Assembly: GCF_019059575.1 (NCBI RefSeq)
Contig: NW_024881537.1
Location: 1,362,501-1,426,500, forward strand
Reading direction: 5' to 3'
Source: Amphibalanus amphitrite
Lineage: Eukaryota > Arthropoda > Thecostraca > Balanomorpha > Balanidae
Length of the DNA: 64,000 nucleotides
Positions 20,136-31,113 of the stretch are shown piece after piece. Position 1 is the first letter of the stretch; the number at the start of each line of letters is the position of its first letter. A program made the position numbers and the translations under genes. The notes beneath the pieces were generated by a model. It did no database searches. It was given only the letters and a program-made list of their open reading frames with translations, and was not told where the DNA came from.

Positions 20136-21706
20136 CCTCCCAACGATGGTGACGCTGGTCTACTAGTTACTACGATGGCGGTAGATAACTCTCACTTTAA
20201 AACTGAAATGGAGGCAAAAACATTTATCAATACCGAGCTAAAAACAATGAAATGCTTGTAAAGCAGCTTGCAATATGCTAAAAATGAGGAAAAGTATGCA
20301 GTATGCTGTTGGTATCTAATTATGTTTTATGCGACGTTCGTTTATGCTGCGCTTTTTATCACCTTCAATTAGATAGGTATGAAGCAACCCAATTTTATAA
20401 TCTCCGAAAACTGAGCCACTTCTACACAGTAGCGGTTGAAGACTCGATAGAAAATGATAATTTAGCCCTATTCATGGTGTACGATTGGCTTTATGGAGGA
20501 GGGATAATTGGTCTGGGGGACGGATCTGGCCCGAATTTTACAATAGGTATAGCCATCTCGACAACTAGGTATGTGGCTGATTTTGATTTAACAAACTTAA
20601 TGCCACTACTCTGAACGTCACCTGCATGTGTATGTATATTGACTATTCAATTTTAAAGTTTAAAATGATAATTTGGTGTTCATATGACTACAAATTCCAA
20701 AAAGAAAAGAATCGGCAGTATTCACGGAAATTTTCTCAAAAGGCGAACCTTGACCTTTGATGACCTCTGTTAGCCTGACCTTTGACCTGACCCATAGACC
20801 TAGTCTACATACCGGTATGTAGAGGTCTATGCCTGACCTAAAATGCGTAATTTCGTCATTATATTCTACACACCTTCGAAAGCCGTCTACCGCGTGTACC
20901 TACCAGGCCCAGGAGCCGAGTTAGAAGGTACAAGCAAGATCAAACACCTCCCCCAGCAGGGCGTTGAAATCCAGAAGGCTCAACTTTCAAGAAGGCGAGT
21001 TGATAAAAAGATAAGGAAACAAACGTGGTACAAAAAAAAAATGAACGAGACAATTTTTAAAAACCTAAGGTTATTGTCGTCAGAAAATTTCATAAGGCGG
21101 CAAAGGAACAAAGGCAAATTCAGCACAATTCAGCGAAAAACCATAGGTGGGGGGGGGGGGGGGTGCATCAACCTCTTCCCCTCGTCCCCCCTCGCCGGCG
21201 AGGGCTAATCGCTACGATAATTCCGATGTCTGTGGTTCGTGAATACCTATGCTATATGCGTTCAATTTCTTCTGGCTACTCGGTCCCTTTCGGTAGCGCC
21301 CTCTGAGGTGCCGAACCCTTTTTTTCTCACCTGGTTATAGCGGTGTTCCTGCCGACGGCGCGTCCGTCCCTCGACTGGCTGCTGCGCAGTGTCCGCCCGC
21401 CGCCCGCCGCCGCTAGCGTGAGTCACGAGTCAGATAGGCAGCTGGGGAAAACCCGCAGAACACCGCCGGAGGCCCCACTCCTGGGAGCTCTAATAGATGC
21501 ACAGCGACTTGACCCATGATAAAATACAGAACAGCTACGAGAGTGACACAGTCTGAAAATTCGAGACCGTTTGTGACTTCGGAAACCAAGTCGCAGCCCT
21601 GCGCGAAGTCCAAGCATAGCCATGGGTTCGCGGCTCGCGCCGTCACCCACCAGGCTGATGCAATGATCAGCTGTTTATCGTTGCAACAGTGAGACGCCGG
21701 CGCACG
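18767..21706. repeat. Segmental duplication, copy B
   Basis: Same-orientation copy of 9299-14224, without the two TTAA elements found there. It preserves the empty site TTAA at 20588-20591. It has its own short G-run insertion at about 21130-21200, which looks like a remnant of a hairpin-element end. Confidence 0.88.
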
Positions 21707-22408
21707 GTGCCCCCCCCCCCCCCCGTGACGATATCGGATCCCCCTCGCCCCTCCCCCTTCAGCAATTCACGAACACCTTATTCAAAGTCACTAGAAGTAG
21801 AAACCCTCCAGGCGCCCTTCTTATTTTTCCCGTAGACCAGCTTTATTACTTACGTCATTACGAGAGGGACCGCTCATAGGTACCGTAAACGGGGGTGACT
21901 TTGCCTTGCGGGGTGATTTGCCATGCTTCTCGAAAAATGCTTGAGGAAGATCTCCAATGATATTTTACGAAGAATGTAATAATTTGTTATGCACAAATGA
22001 AAGATAATTGATAGGCCTTTCAATAAAACCAACACTGAGAGATAAGTTATCACTAAATGCCTAACTGGGCTCTATTTTATTGGAGTCATTGAAATGGTTA
22101 AATTTGAAGAGGTCCGAACTTTGTATTATCTAACCATGTTTTAGACCAACTGCGATGCTGATACTTGGTATGGTTGATCATGACAAGACTGTTAAGTTAG
22201 CATATCCAACAAAACTTGCATTTGTCACTTCATTTAGCTATTGGCGATTTTTCCAAGTGAAATGCAGACAACATGGGGTGACTTTGCCACCATGGTACCG
22301 ATGCAAAAATGAAGTACTTATCCGATGTAATTCAAAATAATTTTTTGATGTAGCATCGTTTTGATCTCAAAACTGGTTTTTAAAAAGTAAAAGTTTATAT
22401 GTTGAAAA
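21707..22408. other. Stretch without recognised gene, starts with poly-C tract
   Basis: A C run near 21711-21724 marks the abrupt end of the duplicated unit. The rest is AT-leaning and I see no gene in it. Confidence 0.35.
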
Positions 22409-22412
22409 TTAA

Positions 22413-22948
22413 CCCGCGCACCGACGGGGGTCTGCGCCAACTTCGCACCGACGGGGGGGGGGGGGCGGATGACCGCCCCCCCTGAGATCTCGAGAACGAA
22501 GCAAGATAGCAACAAGCGGTAAACGGCATCGGATACGCACGGTCAAGATCTACAATTTTTACAAAGGTCATTTTCAGGTCAGGTCAAAGATGACGTCACA
22601 GGGGTCGAAAAAAGTCAAAATGGCGGCGCTAGATATGGAGAGAGTTTTTCTCGAATAACTTTCGAATTAGTCAAGATAGGAACAAACTAAGGGCATCATC
22701 GTGATCCTCTTGTCAATCCGCATCGAATGATATATATGTTGACCTCGAAAGGTCAAGGTCAAAGGTTGACCTCAGGTCACGTGACCTCGAGGTCATCATG
22801 TATATCATTCGATGCGTCTTGACGAGCTGAACACAATGAGACCATCCACGCGTCTGTATCTTGTTCCTGTACGGAGTTATTGGCCAAAAACCTTTGGTGA
22901 CCTTTGATGACGTCACATGACCTCACAGCTACCCAACAGCAAAACAGA
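22413..22948 (+). mobile_element. TTAA-type element fragment, CCCGCGCACCGACGG family
   Basis: It starts after TTAA (22409-22412) with the double-head end: GCACCGACGGGGG, a short spacer, then GCACCGACGGGGG again. It has the GCGGATGACCGC palindrome, box B and the central palindrome near 22711-22825. It matches the first half of 59601-60601 and stops abruptly at CAGCAAAACAGA. Confidence 0.82.
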
Positions 22949-22990
22949 ACCACTTGAGTTTATATGAATACGTGACTATTTTTGTTTTAA

Positions 22991-23771
22991 CCCGGCGCCC
23001 GCTGGGCCTCCGCGCCACCCGCCGGCCGCTGGCGGGGGAGGGGGGGGGGGCATATAATAGTTGCTCCCTTTACTTCTGCGACGATATCGACGCAACGCAT
23101 AAAGATAGAGAAACGAAACTTTGCACACATCTTTCTGAATACCTAACCGAGTTGGTGTCCAAATTTGGTGTTGATTTCATTTGAAATGACGTCACAGTAA
23201 CGTCTTAAGTCAAATTATAGTTTTGCGACTCTCAGTTTACTCACGATATATACGGCATATGAGACCATTAGCGGCGGAACACCTTCATTTTTAAGGGGGG
23301 GGGGGGGCACTGACGACTTTTGGTCCCATTCTTTCCATGCAACGCCCATAGGGCTAATGTTAAAATGTCAAAATCAAGGGGGCCGGCACGGTTCCCCGGT
23401 GGCCGGTGCCCTCCCCGTTACGCCGCCTATGTATGAGACCGAATAAAAAGGACCAATTATATATTGGTCAAGAACCAGTTGAAAGTGTACTTAGATGTTT
23501 TAGGATGACAGCAGATGCTGTTTAGTTCATTTACAGTTGAGTTTCATGCTCAGCGACATCAGAAGCGCCCTATGTCGGAAAATGACAAAAACTTATGACG
23601 TCACTGTGACGTCATCTTTATTGATACAACCACCAAACTTTCCTCAATGATTGCCAAGGTATTCATGTAAAGTTATGCCAAGTTTCACGTTCGTAGCTAA
23701 TCAGGTTTCGGAGATTTTCCACGAAACGCAGGAGGGGGTAACTTTATGCCCTCCTCCCCGGCGGCGCCTGT
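22991..23771 (+). mobile_element. TTAA-flanked hairpin element, CCCGGCGCC family (781 bp)
   Basis: TTAA at 22987-22990 and 23772-23775 flanks ends CCCGGCGCCCGCTGGG and the inverse of ACAGGCGCCGCCGGGG. The left end shows the doubled head. A 166-bp hAT-type MITE is inserted inside. It shares its right TTAA with the next element. Confidence 0.72.
23267..23432. mobile_element. hAT-type MITE, 8-bp duplication ATGAGACC
   Basis: ATGAGACC stands at 23259-23266 and again at 23433-23440. The ends ATTAGCGGCGGAAC and GTTACGCCGCCTATGT are imperfect inverted repeats. A relative with its own 8-bp duplication lies at 55148-55294 in the opposite orientation. No coding capacity. Confidence 0.85.
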
Positions 23772-23775
23772 TTAA

Positions 23776-24983
23776 CCTGCGCCCCGTTGGGGGGGGGGGG
23801 GGCAGAATCTGCCCCCCCTCCCGTTTTTCGCCAATAACTTCTAAACGCGTTACGCCAGCGGCGTCAAATTTTCGATACCTTATTATACATCAATTTGACA
23901 CGTTTCCTGAAAATTTGGGCAAAATCCGTTGGTAAATTTTTGAGAAATTGACGTTTTAGTGACGTCATGTTCGCCATTTTCGCCTTTTTCGCCAATTTCC
24001 AACGCCGCTAACATCTTCATTTTTGAAGGAATCAAGACGTAACAAAAAGGTTATACGTGATTCTACTTTGTCTATCAAATGGCTATCTCGGTTTTTTGAA
24101 AATGTTGGATTTTGCCCCATTTTTTCTAAAAAAACTGACTTTTTTTGGGAAAATAATTATAAAATCATAAATTATGAGTGTATCGAAGAAATCGGAATAT
24201 ATGTTAGAGAAGTGGTCTATGTGCACCTACATACCAATTTTAAAAAGAATCGGCTAAAAAATGTGGGAGTTATTCAAAATTTTATGACGTCACGACTCAC
24301 GACAAACAAAAATTTTGAAAATGATTTTTTGGACGTTCTAGACCTCGTACGGAAACAAAAATAGCACCAATCGATTCGCCGCGAAAAACTGCATCAGATA
24401 GACACCTTTTTAGGCCTTAATAACCAACTTCACAATTTGACCTCACTTGACCTGACCTTGACCTGACCTCGACCTGAAATTCATCCAGAGGTGGTCCATA
24501 TCACTTATTGAGTGTGCCTATTGAATTCTCTGAGTAAAATGACTCATAAAACATGTGTCGCACATGCCCTTTTCTATATTTTGTTTTTGGTGACCTGACC
24601 TGATTTGACCTGACCTTGACCTTGACCTTTGAATGACATTGTATGCAACGAATATTGTCTTGGTAGTCTAAGAACACGTTTTGGGCAATCAGTCTCAGTC
24701 CATTCTTCGGCCACTACGGTGCAAGGCCGATACTGTAGAAACTTGCATAAGGCCGATACTGTAGAAACTTGCATTTTGTACCCTTGACCTGACCTTTACC
24801 TGACCTCTGACCTACTTAAGCAAAAAAAAATTGGGCTCTGAAGATCCGCCTTGTTGAGAGCTTTCGATTGCCGTTTTCCCCGTCTTTCTACGACCATCGG
24901 TTCGGAAGTTAGACAGGGGGGGGGGGCAGAATTTGTCCCCCCCAGCAGGGCGCGTATGGCTGAATAGCCCAGCGGGGCGCGGG
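23776..24983 (+). mobile_element. TTAA-flanked hairpin element, CCYGCGCCCCGYTGG family (1,208 bp)
   Basis: Bounded by TTAA at 23772-23775 and 24984-24987. The palindromes read GGCAGAATCTGCC and GGCAGAATTTGTCC. Box A is at the single-head left end (GTTTTTCGCCAATAACTTC). The right end has the double head (CAGCAGGGCGCG and CAGCGGGGCGCGGG). The body has GGCTATCTCGG, GGAATATATGTTAGAG and CATAAAACATGTGTCGCAC. Confidence 0.88.
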
Positions 24984-24987
24984 TTAA

Positions 24988-25423
24988 CCCTCGCGGGCCC
25001 GGGGGCATTTTCCGCCCCCGGCAAATAGTTGCGATTGCTCCCGAACGCTTAGGGATAGGAAAGCGAAACTTTCAGTACATTTTCTCCCATCAATTTGACA
25101 TCTTCTGAAGTAAAATTTTTGGATCTAGCCCCATTGATGACGTCACAGGCTCGATTTTGCTAGACCCCTGCACGGCAAACTTCGGCGTCACAGACGCCGA
25201 CTTCAAATAGCTGCTAAGAATAGAGTTTTAGAGATAAGGACAAATGACGAGCACGGTTGTGTAGCTTTTGACCTAAAAAAAAATAATTTTGGTTCTCTGA
25301 GGTCAAAGGTCAGGTCAACGACCCGGAGCTGTGATTTTAGTTTTTCGCAAATAACTTCAACAAAAATGGCCCCAGAGCTACGGCAGTGGTACCATCGCAT
25401 TTGCCTTGTCAAGTCGCGTCGAA

Positions 25424-25425
<2 letters not shown>
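24988..25425 (+). mobile_element. TTAA-type element fragment (left part), CCCTCGCGGGCCC family
   Basis: It starts after TTAA (24984-24987) with CCCTCGCGGGCCCGGGGGC and a GC palindrome, then box A-like sequence. At 25405-25425 it reaches the left arm of the central palindrome (GTCGCGTCGAATGATATA), where an AT array and another element interrupt it. The right part resumes at 26719. Confidence 0.7.

Positions 25426-25477
<52 letters not shown>
25426..25477. repeat. (AT)n microsatellite, left of insertion
   Basis: A pure AT run of about 52 bp immediately before an element end. It appears to grow from the ATATAT normally present in the central palindrome. Confidence 0.9.
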
Positions 25478-25479
<2 letters not shown>

Positions 25480-26657
25480 TTCGCCCTGGTGGGGGGGGGG
25501 GCCATTTTGGCCCCCCCCTGTGGTTTTTCAGCGATAACTCAGAAACCACTTGAGTTAGCGCCCTGAAACTTTGTATAGCTGTTTATTCAACATTTTTACA
25601 TCATGTCCTTTTTTGGGGGGTTCGGGTCAGGTCAGGTCAGGTCACAAGGTCACCAAAACTGACACCACCTCTAAAAAAGTTCAAAGCTCTCTCAAAGGCA
25701 CAGCTTTTATCCGATCGATGTAAAATTTACAGTACTTGAAGATGTCACCCAGCTCTACAAAATGGCTATCTCGGATTTTTTATAAATGTGACCTAAGGTC
25801 AGGTCAGGTCATCGCTGCTCCCCATTATAAGTCAATGGGAGAATCGAAAAGTAGTTGTTTTTCAGCTAAATCGGGCGTGATTGTTCCTATATTTCGTTAT
25901 TGAAGTGTCTTGGGTCAGCAAATCACAGCCCATGTGAAACCATTTGCTTGTGACCTCGCTGAGGTCACGCTAGGTCATCTCCCTGGTCACCAGAGGTCAC
26001 CAGCGGTTTTTCTGCACTTACTTGTTATTGAATAGAGATAGAGACTCCGTTCGACGTTTATCGTGTTTGTCTCGTCAATGCGGATCGAATGATATGCAGC
26101 ATGACCTATTTCGGTAAGGTCATGACCTTGACCTGAGGTCAAATTTTCAAAATGACCTTTCGAGGTCAAACTATATATCATTCGACGCGTCTCGACGAGC
26201 CAAGCACGATGGTGCATGAATCGTTTCTCTATTTTCTCGTGAATGCATGCTATAGTTAAAAACATTTTCAACGAAATTTGCCAAGTTGACCTTGCATGAC
26301 CTCTGTGGGCCAAACCGTTGAGCTGAGGTCAAATCTGACGAACCTTGGCGAAAGAGCTTGAAAAGAGCTATCGATTGCTTTTTTCCGCGGCTCTCTAGCT
26401 CTTCTAGTTTCCGAGCTACAGCGGAATATGTCCGGCAACACCGAAAACACTGAAATTTGACCTATGATGACCTCTAGCGACCTCAATATTGACCTTAGCG
26501 AAAAAATGACTGAAATACTTTCGAACGTACTTGTTATGGGCTTTCGTTTGCTTTTTTCCGCGTCTTCCTAGCCCTCTTCGCTTTCGAGTTAGACGGGGGG
26601 GGTCATTTTGGCCCCCCCCCACCAGGGCGAAGGTGGCTCAGACCCACACCAGGGCGC

Positions 26658-26660
<3 letters not shown>
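25478..26660 (+). mobile_element. Hairpin element inserted in an AT array, CCTTCGCCCTGGTGG family (1,183 bp)
   Basis: The ends are CCTTCGCCCTGGTGGG and the inverse of CCCGCGCCCTGGTGTGG. The flanks are ATAT on both sides, inside one AT microsatellite. Palindromes read GGCCATTTTGGCC and GGTCATTTTGGCC. Box A follows the left end and the double head is at the right end. The body has a central palindrome near 26065-26205 with TGACCT motifs between GATCGAATGATAT and ATATCATTCGACGCG. Confidence 0.85.

Positions 26661-26718
<58 letters not shown>
26661..26718. repeat. (AT)n microsatellite, right of insertion
   Basis: A pure AT run of about 58 bp, continuing the array at 25426-25477 on the other side of the inserted element. 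Confidence 0.9.
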
Positions 26719-26721
<3 letters not shown>

Positions 26722-26898
26722 TTGTTCGGAAAAGGTCAAGTTTTATGTTGACCTCAGGTGACCTCGAATGACCTTTGGTTGACTTTGACACATGAACGGT
26801 CGTATATGGTGGATTCGTACCCGCTGATCACGAATCTGGCATTCATTTTCCTCTAAGACTTCATTTAGAGCCTCCAGATGGCAAAATTGTCTTTAGCG
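26719..26898 (+). mobile_element. Right fragment of the split element (24988)
   Basis: A TGACCTCAGGTGACCTCGAATGACC-type body (longest quoted part TGACCTCAGGTGACC) continues after the AT array. It runs to TTAA at 26899-26902. A clean terminus of its own is not visible. Confidence 0.5.
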
Positions 26899-26902
26899 TT
26901 AA

Positions 26903-27842
26903 CCCTCGCCCGTAAACGGCGATCTGCCACCTTCGCCCATGCAGGGGGGGGTTGGTGCGACCCCCCCCCCCCCCTTGGCGTTTGAAAACGGAGCGTCGTA
27001 GAGCTTAGCGGAAAAGACCAACGGATTGCTCTCGCCGAGATCTCGCGATTGGTGGTATATTTTTGGTCCTAGGTCAACATTTGACCTACTTTTGACCGGT
27101 CAAAGGCAAATTTTCGGAAAAAATAGACTTTTTCAACTTTCCGCGGCGATTGCGGCAAAACCGTAAAAGATATCGACTTGAAACTTTCACTATCGTGTTC
27201 CTTGATCAATTTTCTATCGTTTGGTATGTATTTCGTTTCCCTAGCTCTAAAAATGGCGCGTTGGGAGCGCCGGAAGTCGGCAAGGTCACAGTCGGCGGCA
27301 GAAATTCGAAAAATCAAAATTTAAATTTTTCAAATCTGATTGTATTTTTGGATTTGGGAGGTCCATTTGCTCCCTATAGAAGCTAATATTGCTGCATATT
27401 CCCATTGAGGTGACAAGAATTAGCAAAATAGTGGTTCGGGCGCTTTTCAAAAATAGTACCGGACGCTGTTCCTCTTGTGACGTCATAGCTCCGTGACCTG
27501 ACCTGACCCGGTCAAGTTTCTTATACCATATGATAGCCAATACTTGCCCCAACATGCATGGGAAGTTTCATCACGATCCATCAACCGATGTCCGTACCAC
27601 CGGCAGGAAACCTCGGGCGTTGGCACTCAGTTTGTGAAAATCCGGCCGGAGGCTGTTCCCTTTGTGACGTCATAACTCCGTGACCTGACATGACCCGGTC
27701 AAAAATTTTTTATCAAAAGATGCGCAACGTTTGCCCCATAAGGTACTTAAAATTTGGCGGCGCTGCGCGCCGCCGTTTTTGCACTATTTCCGAAAAGCCT
27801 CAGGGGGGGGGGGTGCACCAACCCCCCCTACATGGGCGAGGG
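26903..27842 (+). mobile_element. TTAA-flanked hairpin element, CCCTCGCCC family copy 2 (940 bp)
   Basis: Near-identical to 3579-4519 in layout and length, with TTAA at 26899-26902 and 27843-27846. The left end has the double head and box B; the right end has the single head and box A. The body carries the paired CTCCGTGACCTGAC / ACCCGGTCAA blocks. Confidence 0.88.
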
Positions 27843-27846
27843 TTAA

Positions 27847-28034
27847 GGTTGCTAAGTGAGTCCGGGCTAAGCTATTACGTTCGGTGTTTTGGCATTGGCT
27901 GGCCTCGACCCCTGACCCCTTCCTTGGGTCAACTTTGGCGTCTTTCAGAAAAGCCCAGGAAGGGGTCAGGGGTCGAGGCCAGCCAATGCCAAAACACCGA
28001 ACCTAATAGCTTAGCCCGGACTCACTTAGCAACC
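27847..28034. repeat. Near-perfect hairpin, 78-bp arms, TTAA at both ends
   Basis: The arms 27847-27924 and 27957-28034 are reverse complements with a single mismatch, around a 32-base loop. TTAA flanks the palindrome at 27843-27846 and 28035-28038; the left one is shared with the preceding element. The arm starts GGTTGCTAAGTGAGTCC and reaches GACCCCTGACCCCTTCCT. No reading frame is evident. It may be a foldback element or a source of long hairpin RNA. Confidence 0.92.
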
Positions 28035-28480
28035 TTAACGCTAATGGTCATTTCACGATGGAACCTTGCAAATTATATTAGCGGGAAGTTGCGTCATCCC
28101 TAGTCACCTCCCACCTCCGCCAGCGCCAGTTCGTGCCTCATCACGGGACAGGTAGTGCCACCTAGGTGCGCCGGGGAGAACTACAGGTCGCATAGTGCCA
28201 CCAGATGTCGCGCACACACGACAGGCGCAGATATATGGATTTTAGAACGTGGGTGATATATTGTAACAGCGTTGATTTCTACCATGAATGTATTTTAGCA
28301 ACTCACAGCGTGGGCGCAGGCACTGAACCACAACGGCTACCACAACTGCACGTAAGTAAGTCCGACATACGACTTATGTTGGACTCGAGGCAACGCTGCC
28401 CAAGCGGCCTTTTCCGTTAGGACGCCGAGCGACGGAGTGCGCGCAGCAATTTTTTTTTGTCTCCCTCTGTTCTTTCTAGG

Positions 28481-28531
28481 GCGTCTTTCAGAAGAGCCCA
28501 GGAAGGGGTCAGGGGTCAAGGCCAGCCAATG
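28481..28531. repeat. Partial copy of the hairpin's loop and inner right arm
   Basis: GGGCGTCTTTCAGAAGAGCCC followed by AGGAAGGGGTCAGGGG and GGCCAGCCAATG (longest unit quoted in parts) matches the loop and inner right arm at about 27938-27990, with a few substitutions. The other arm is absent here. Confidence 0.75.
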
Positions 28532-28539
28532 TTAGTTTC

Positions 28540-28761
28540 AGATCACTACACATGTGCCGTTTTTTGCCTTTGACCTTGACCTCTGACCTTGAAAATTGAC
28601 CTGCGTTCAAAAATTTTGAGTGCTTTGGAATCGTCTCGTAAGGAACTTTCGTTTGAAATCGCTTTTGTTTGCGTAGCTCTCTTATTTACGGAGTTATAAA
28701 GGGAAGGGCGAAAAACGCCCCCGGGCTGCGGTGGTTGGGATTACCCCCGGGCCCGGCCGGG
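28540..28761 (+). mobile_element. TTAA-type element fragment, right end
   Basis: TGACCT-rich DNA with a GGGCGAAAAACGCCC palindrome and the terminus GGGCCCGGCCGGG before TTAA (28762-28765). It resembles the CCCTCGCGGGCCC family at 24988. The left end is missing. Confidence 0.55.
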
Positions 28762-28765
28762 TTAA

Positions 28766-29063
28766 CCCGCGGCCCGTTGAGGTCTGGCAGGTTCCACGTC
28801 CTGTGGGGGGGGGGGGGGCAAAGGGCCCCCGTCGTATCTCTGGAACCAATAGCCGGATCGGAAAATTCAAACGGCAATCGAAAGAGCCCATCGGGATGCA
28901 CAATATAAGATGTCGATGACCTTGATATTTGACCTGTGACGTCACAGGGAGGTCAAACAAGGTCAAATCAGTCTAATTTGCAATGACGAAAAGTCGGTCA
29001 TAAAAATGAAATATGAGTTTTCGACCAATCAGAAAACACAGGTGAATCGTAAGGAATGGCATG
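28766..29063 (+). mobile_element. TTAA-type element fragment, CCCGCGGCCCGTTG family
   Basis: The double-head end follows TTAA (28762-28765), with a GGGGCAAAGGGCCCC palindrome and box B (TATCTCTGGAACCAATAG, then GGAAAATTCAAACGGC). The body holds GTGACGTCAC. It is cut at TTAA 29064-29067 by the next element. The matching single-head end of the family may be the piece at 31114-31856. Confidence 0.65.
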
Positions 29064-29067
29064 TTAA

Positions 29068-29945
29068 CCCTCGCATGTGTGCGGCGTTTGCCAGCTTCTA
29101 ATGTGTAGGGGGGGGGTCGGTTGGACCCCCCCCCCCTTGCCGTTTGGCCCCTGATCGAGCTAGAGCTTCGCGGAAAAAACGAGCGTGCTGCCCGTGACGA
29201 GAGGAAGCCGATGATACCCAATTTTAAGGTCCTAGGTCATTGGTTGACCTTCCAGGTCAGGTCAATGACCCAAAGTCGGGAAAATCGGGACCTGTTAGAA
29301 AGTCGTAAAGTGTGGCTGCTAAGGGGTTTTTCGGGGTGCTGATCACGAATATCGTGTTAGTTTTGATCACAGATGATGTCTTGAAGCATTTAGACCAGGT
29401 CGGGTCAGGTCAGGTCAGGTCAACCAGTAGGCGTCGTGACGGGTATTCGTAGTACGTGTCAACCACCTCTGACAGCTTCGTAACATGTTACGAAGTCACC
29501 AAAACTACTTCGTAAATGTTCAAATGGTTGCTAAATTCGAATTCAGCTCCAAAAACTAGCCTAGAAACATGTAAAACTCGAAAAAGTGACCCGAGGTCAC
29601 CCGAGGTCACCAAAGGTCAATGACCTGACCTGACCTTCAGGTGACCTTGACACACACGGGAGTAACATCAAATCACATGTTTGAACGTTTGAAACCACGA
29701 AAAGCTTGCAAACACGCGGCTAGTGCGAGCCGACATACGCGAAATCGCGATTCCAGCCAAACATGGTCTCGGAAAAGAGGTCACAGGTCAGAGGTCATTT
29801 GGGTCAGGGTCATGAAATTTTCAGGGTAGATGTAAAATTGATCAATGCGAAGGTACTGAAAGTTTCGTCGCGATCGGCCGCTTTTTACGCGAGTTATTCG
29901 CGAAAAACCATGGGGGTCCATCCGACCCCCCTACACATGCGAGGG
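29068..29945 (+). mobile_element. TTAA-flanked hairpin element, CCCTCGCATGTGT family (878 bp)
   Basis: TTAA at 29064-29067 and 29946-29949. The ends CCCTCGCATGTGT and ACACATGCGAGGG are perfect 13-bp inverted repeats. The left end has the double head and box B (GAGCTAGAGCTTCGCGGAAA). The right end has the single head and box A (GAAAGTTTCGTCGCGATCGG, read from the outside inward). The body carries CTTCGTAACATGTTACGAAG and many TGACCT motifs. Confidence 0.88.
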
Positions 29946-30011
29946 TTAAATTGTGAATATTCGAGTATTTATGAAGACATGTTATGGCTCCACAGAGGGT
30001 AAGAAGTTTAC

Positions 30012-30114
<103 letters not shown>

Positions 30115-30130
30115 CCTAGGTATATATATA

Positions 30131-31106
30131 CCATGCGTCCCAATAAAAAGTTTACTCGGCTAAATGCCAATAACTTCTGCATTGGTCATTTGACAAACTC
30201 GAGTGACACACCATTCAACTCCTCGTGACATGGCAAAACTAATGACACCAAACATAGTTCCCACCTTCAGTCGACTCTCCTCAGAGGAGGTGCTCGAAAT
30301 AACAGCCCGTGCGCCACATCGGTGTGGGAAGATGCACGCTATCCTGGTGCTTTGCATTGCTTGTGAAATGTGAAATATGGCTAATTTCAGTCATGACTTC
30401 GCAGTTCTTCAGTGCTGCGTGATTTTTGTGCGGGTGAGGGATTTTTGTGAGGGTGATTTTTGTCCCTCACATTATCGTCCTAATGTGAGGGGTAGCAGGC
30501 GGGCCATGACCCCTTGAAGACCCGATTATCAGTCCACTGCACCAATGCAAGCGTATGGAAACAAATTACCGTATGACCCTCAATTTGAGCGATTACCCTT
30601 TACCCATCCAGCCCAACTAAACAAAGAATAATAGGCGTAGTCCTTTTTTAATTTCTTTCTTAAGGAATATCATGGACTGAGGCCCTGAGGCGGACGCAGG
30701 GCGTCTAGTCGACATTTGATTTTTAAGCTGACCAGCTTCCCATGAGGAGACCTTATTGGTGACATTTTTTTAGTGCTGTGTGACTCATTTCAGCCCCTGC
30801 AGGAATCATTTTGGTCATTTATTCTTGTTTCAAGTGCTTTTGAAATGTGATCCATAGATATAATTTTTAGTCCGATGATGATCGAGTCCCGTTTGAACCA
30901 CAGACTGTGAGAAGCGGCTGTGAAATGTGTCCAAATTGGATGTCTTTTGTCAAAACGTTTTCCCAAAGATGTTTTATATCCTGAATGATCGCTATTATGT
31001 TTTTCGTGTTTGCCATGTTTTTACACGCCAATTTTTATTCGAATCAGATTAAAAACCAACAACTGCGAAGGAATGGTCTGGGTAAACTTTTTTTTGGGAC
31101 ACCCGG
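30131..31106. mobile_element. Mariner-like element remnant (976 bp)
   Basis: The ends CCATGCGTCCCAATAAAAAG and the inverse of CCGGGTGTCCCAAAAAAAAG are related, and TA stands on both sides (30129-30130 and 31107-31108). The GGTGTCCCA end is common in Tc1/mariner elements. No transposase motifs could be read, so it is a decayed or non-autonomous copy. Confidence 0.6.
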
Positions 31107-31113
31107 TATGCAT

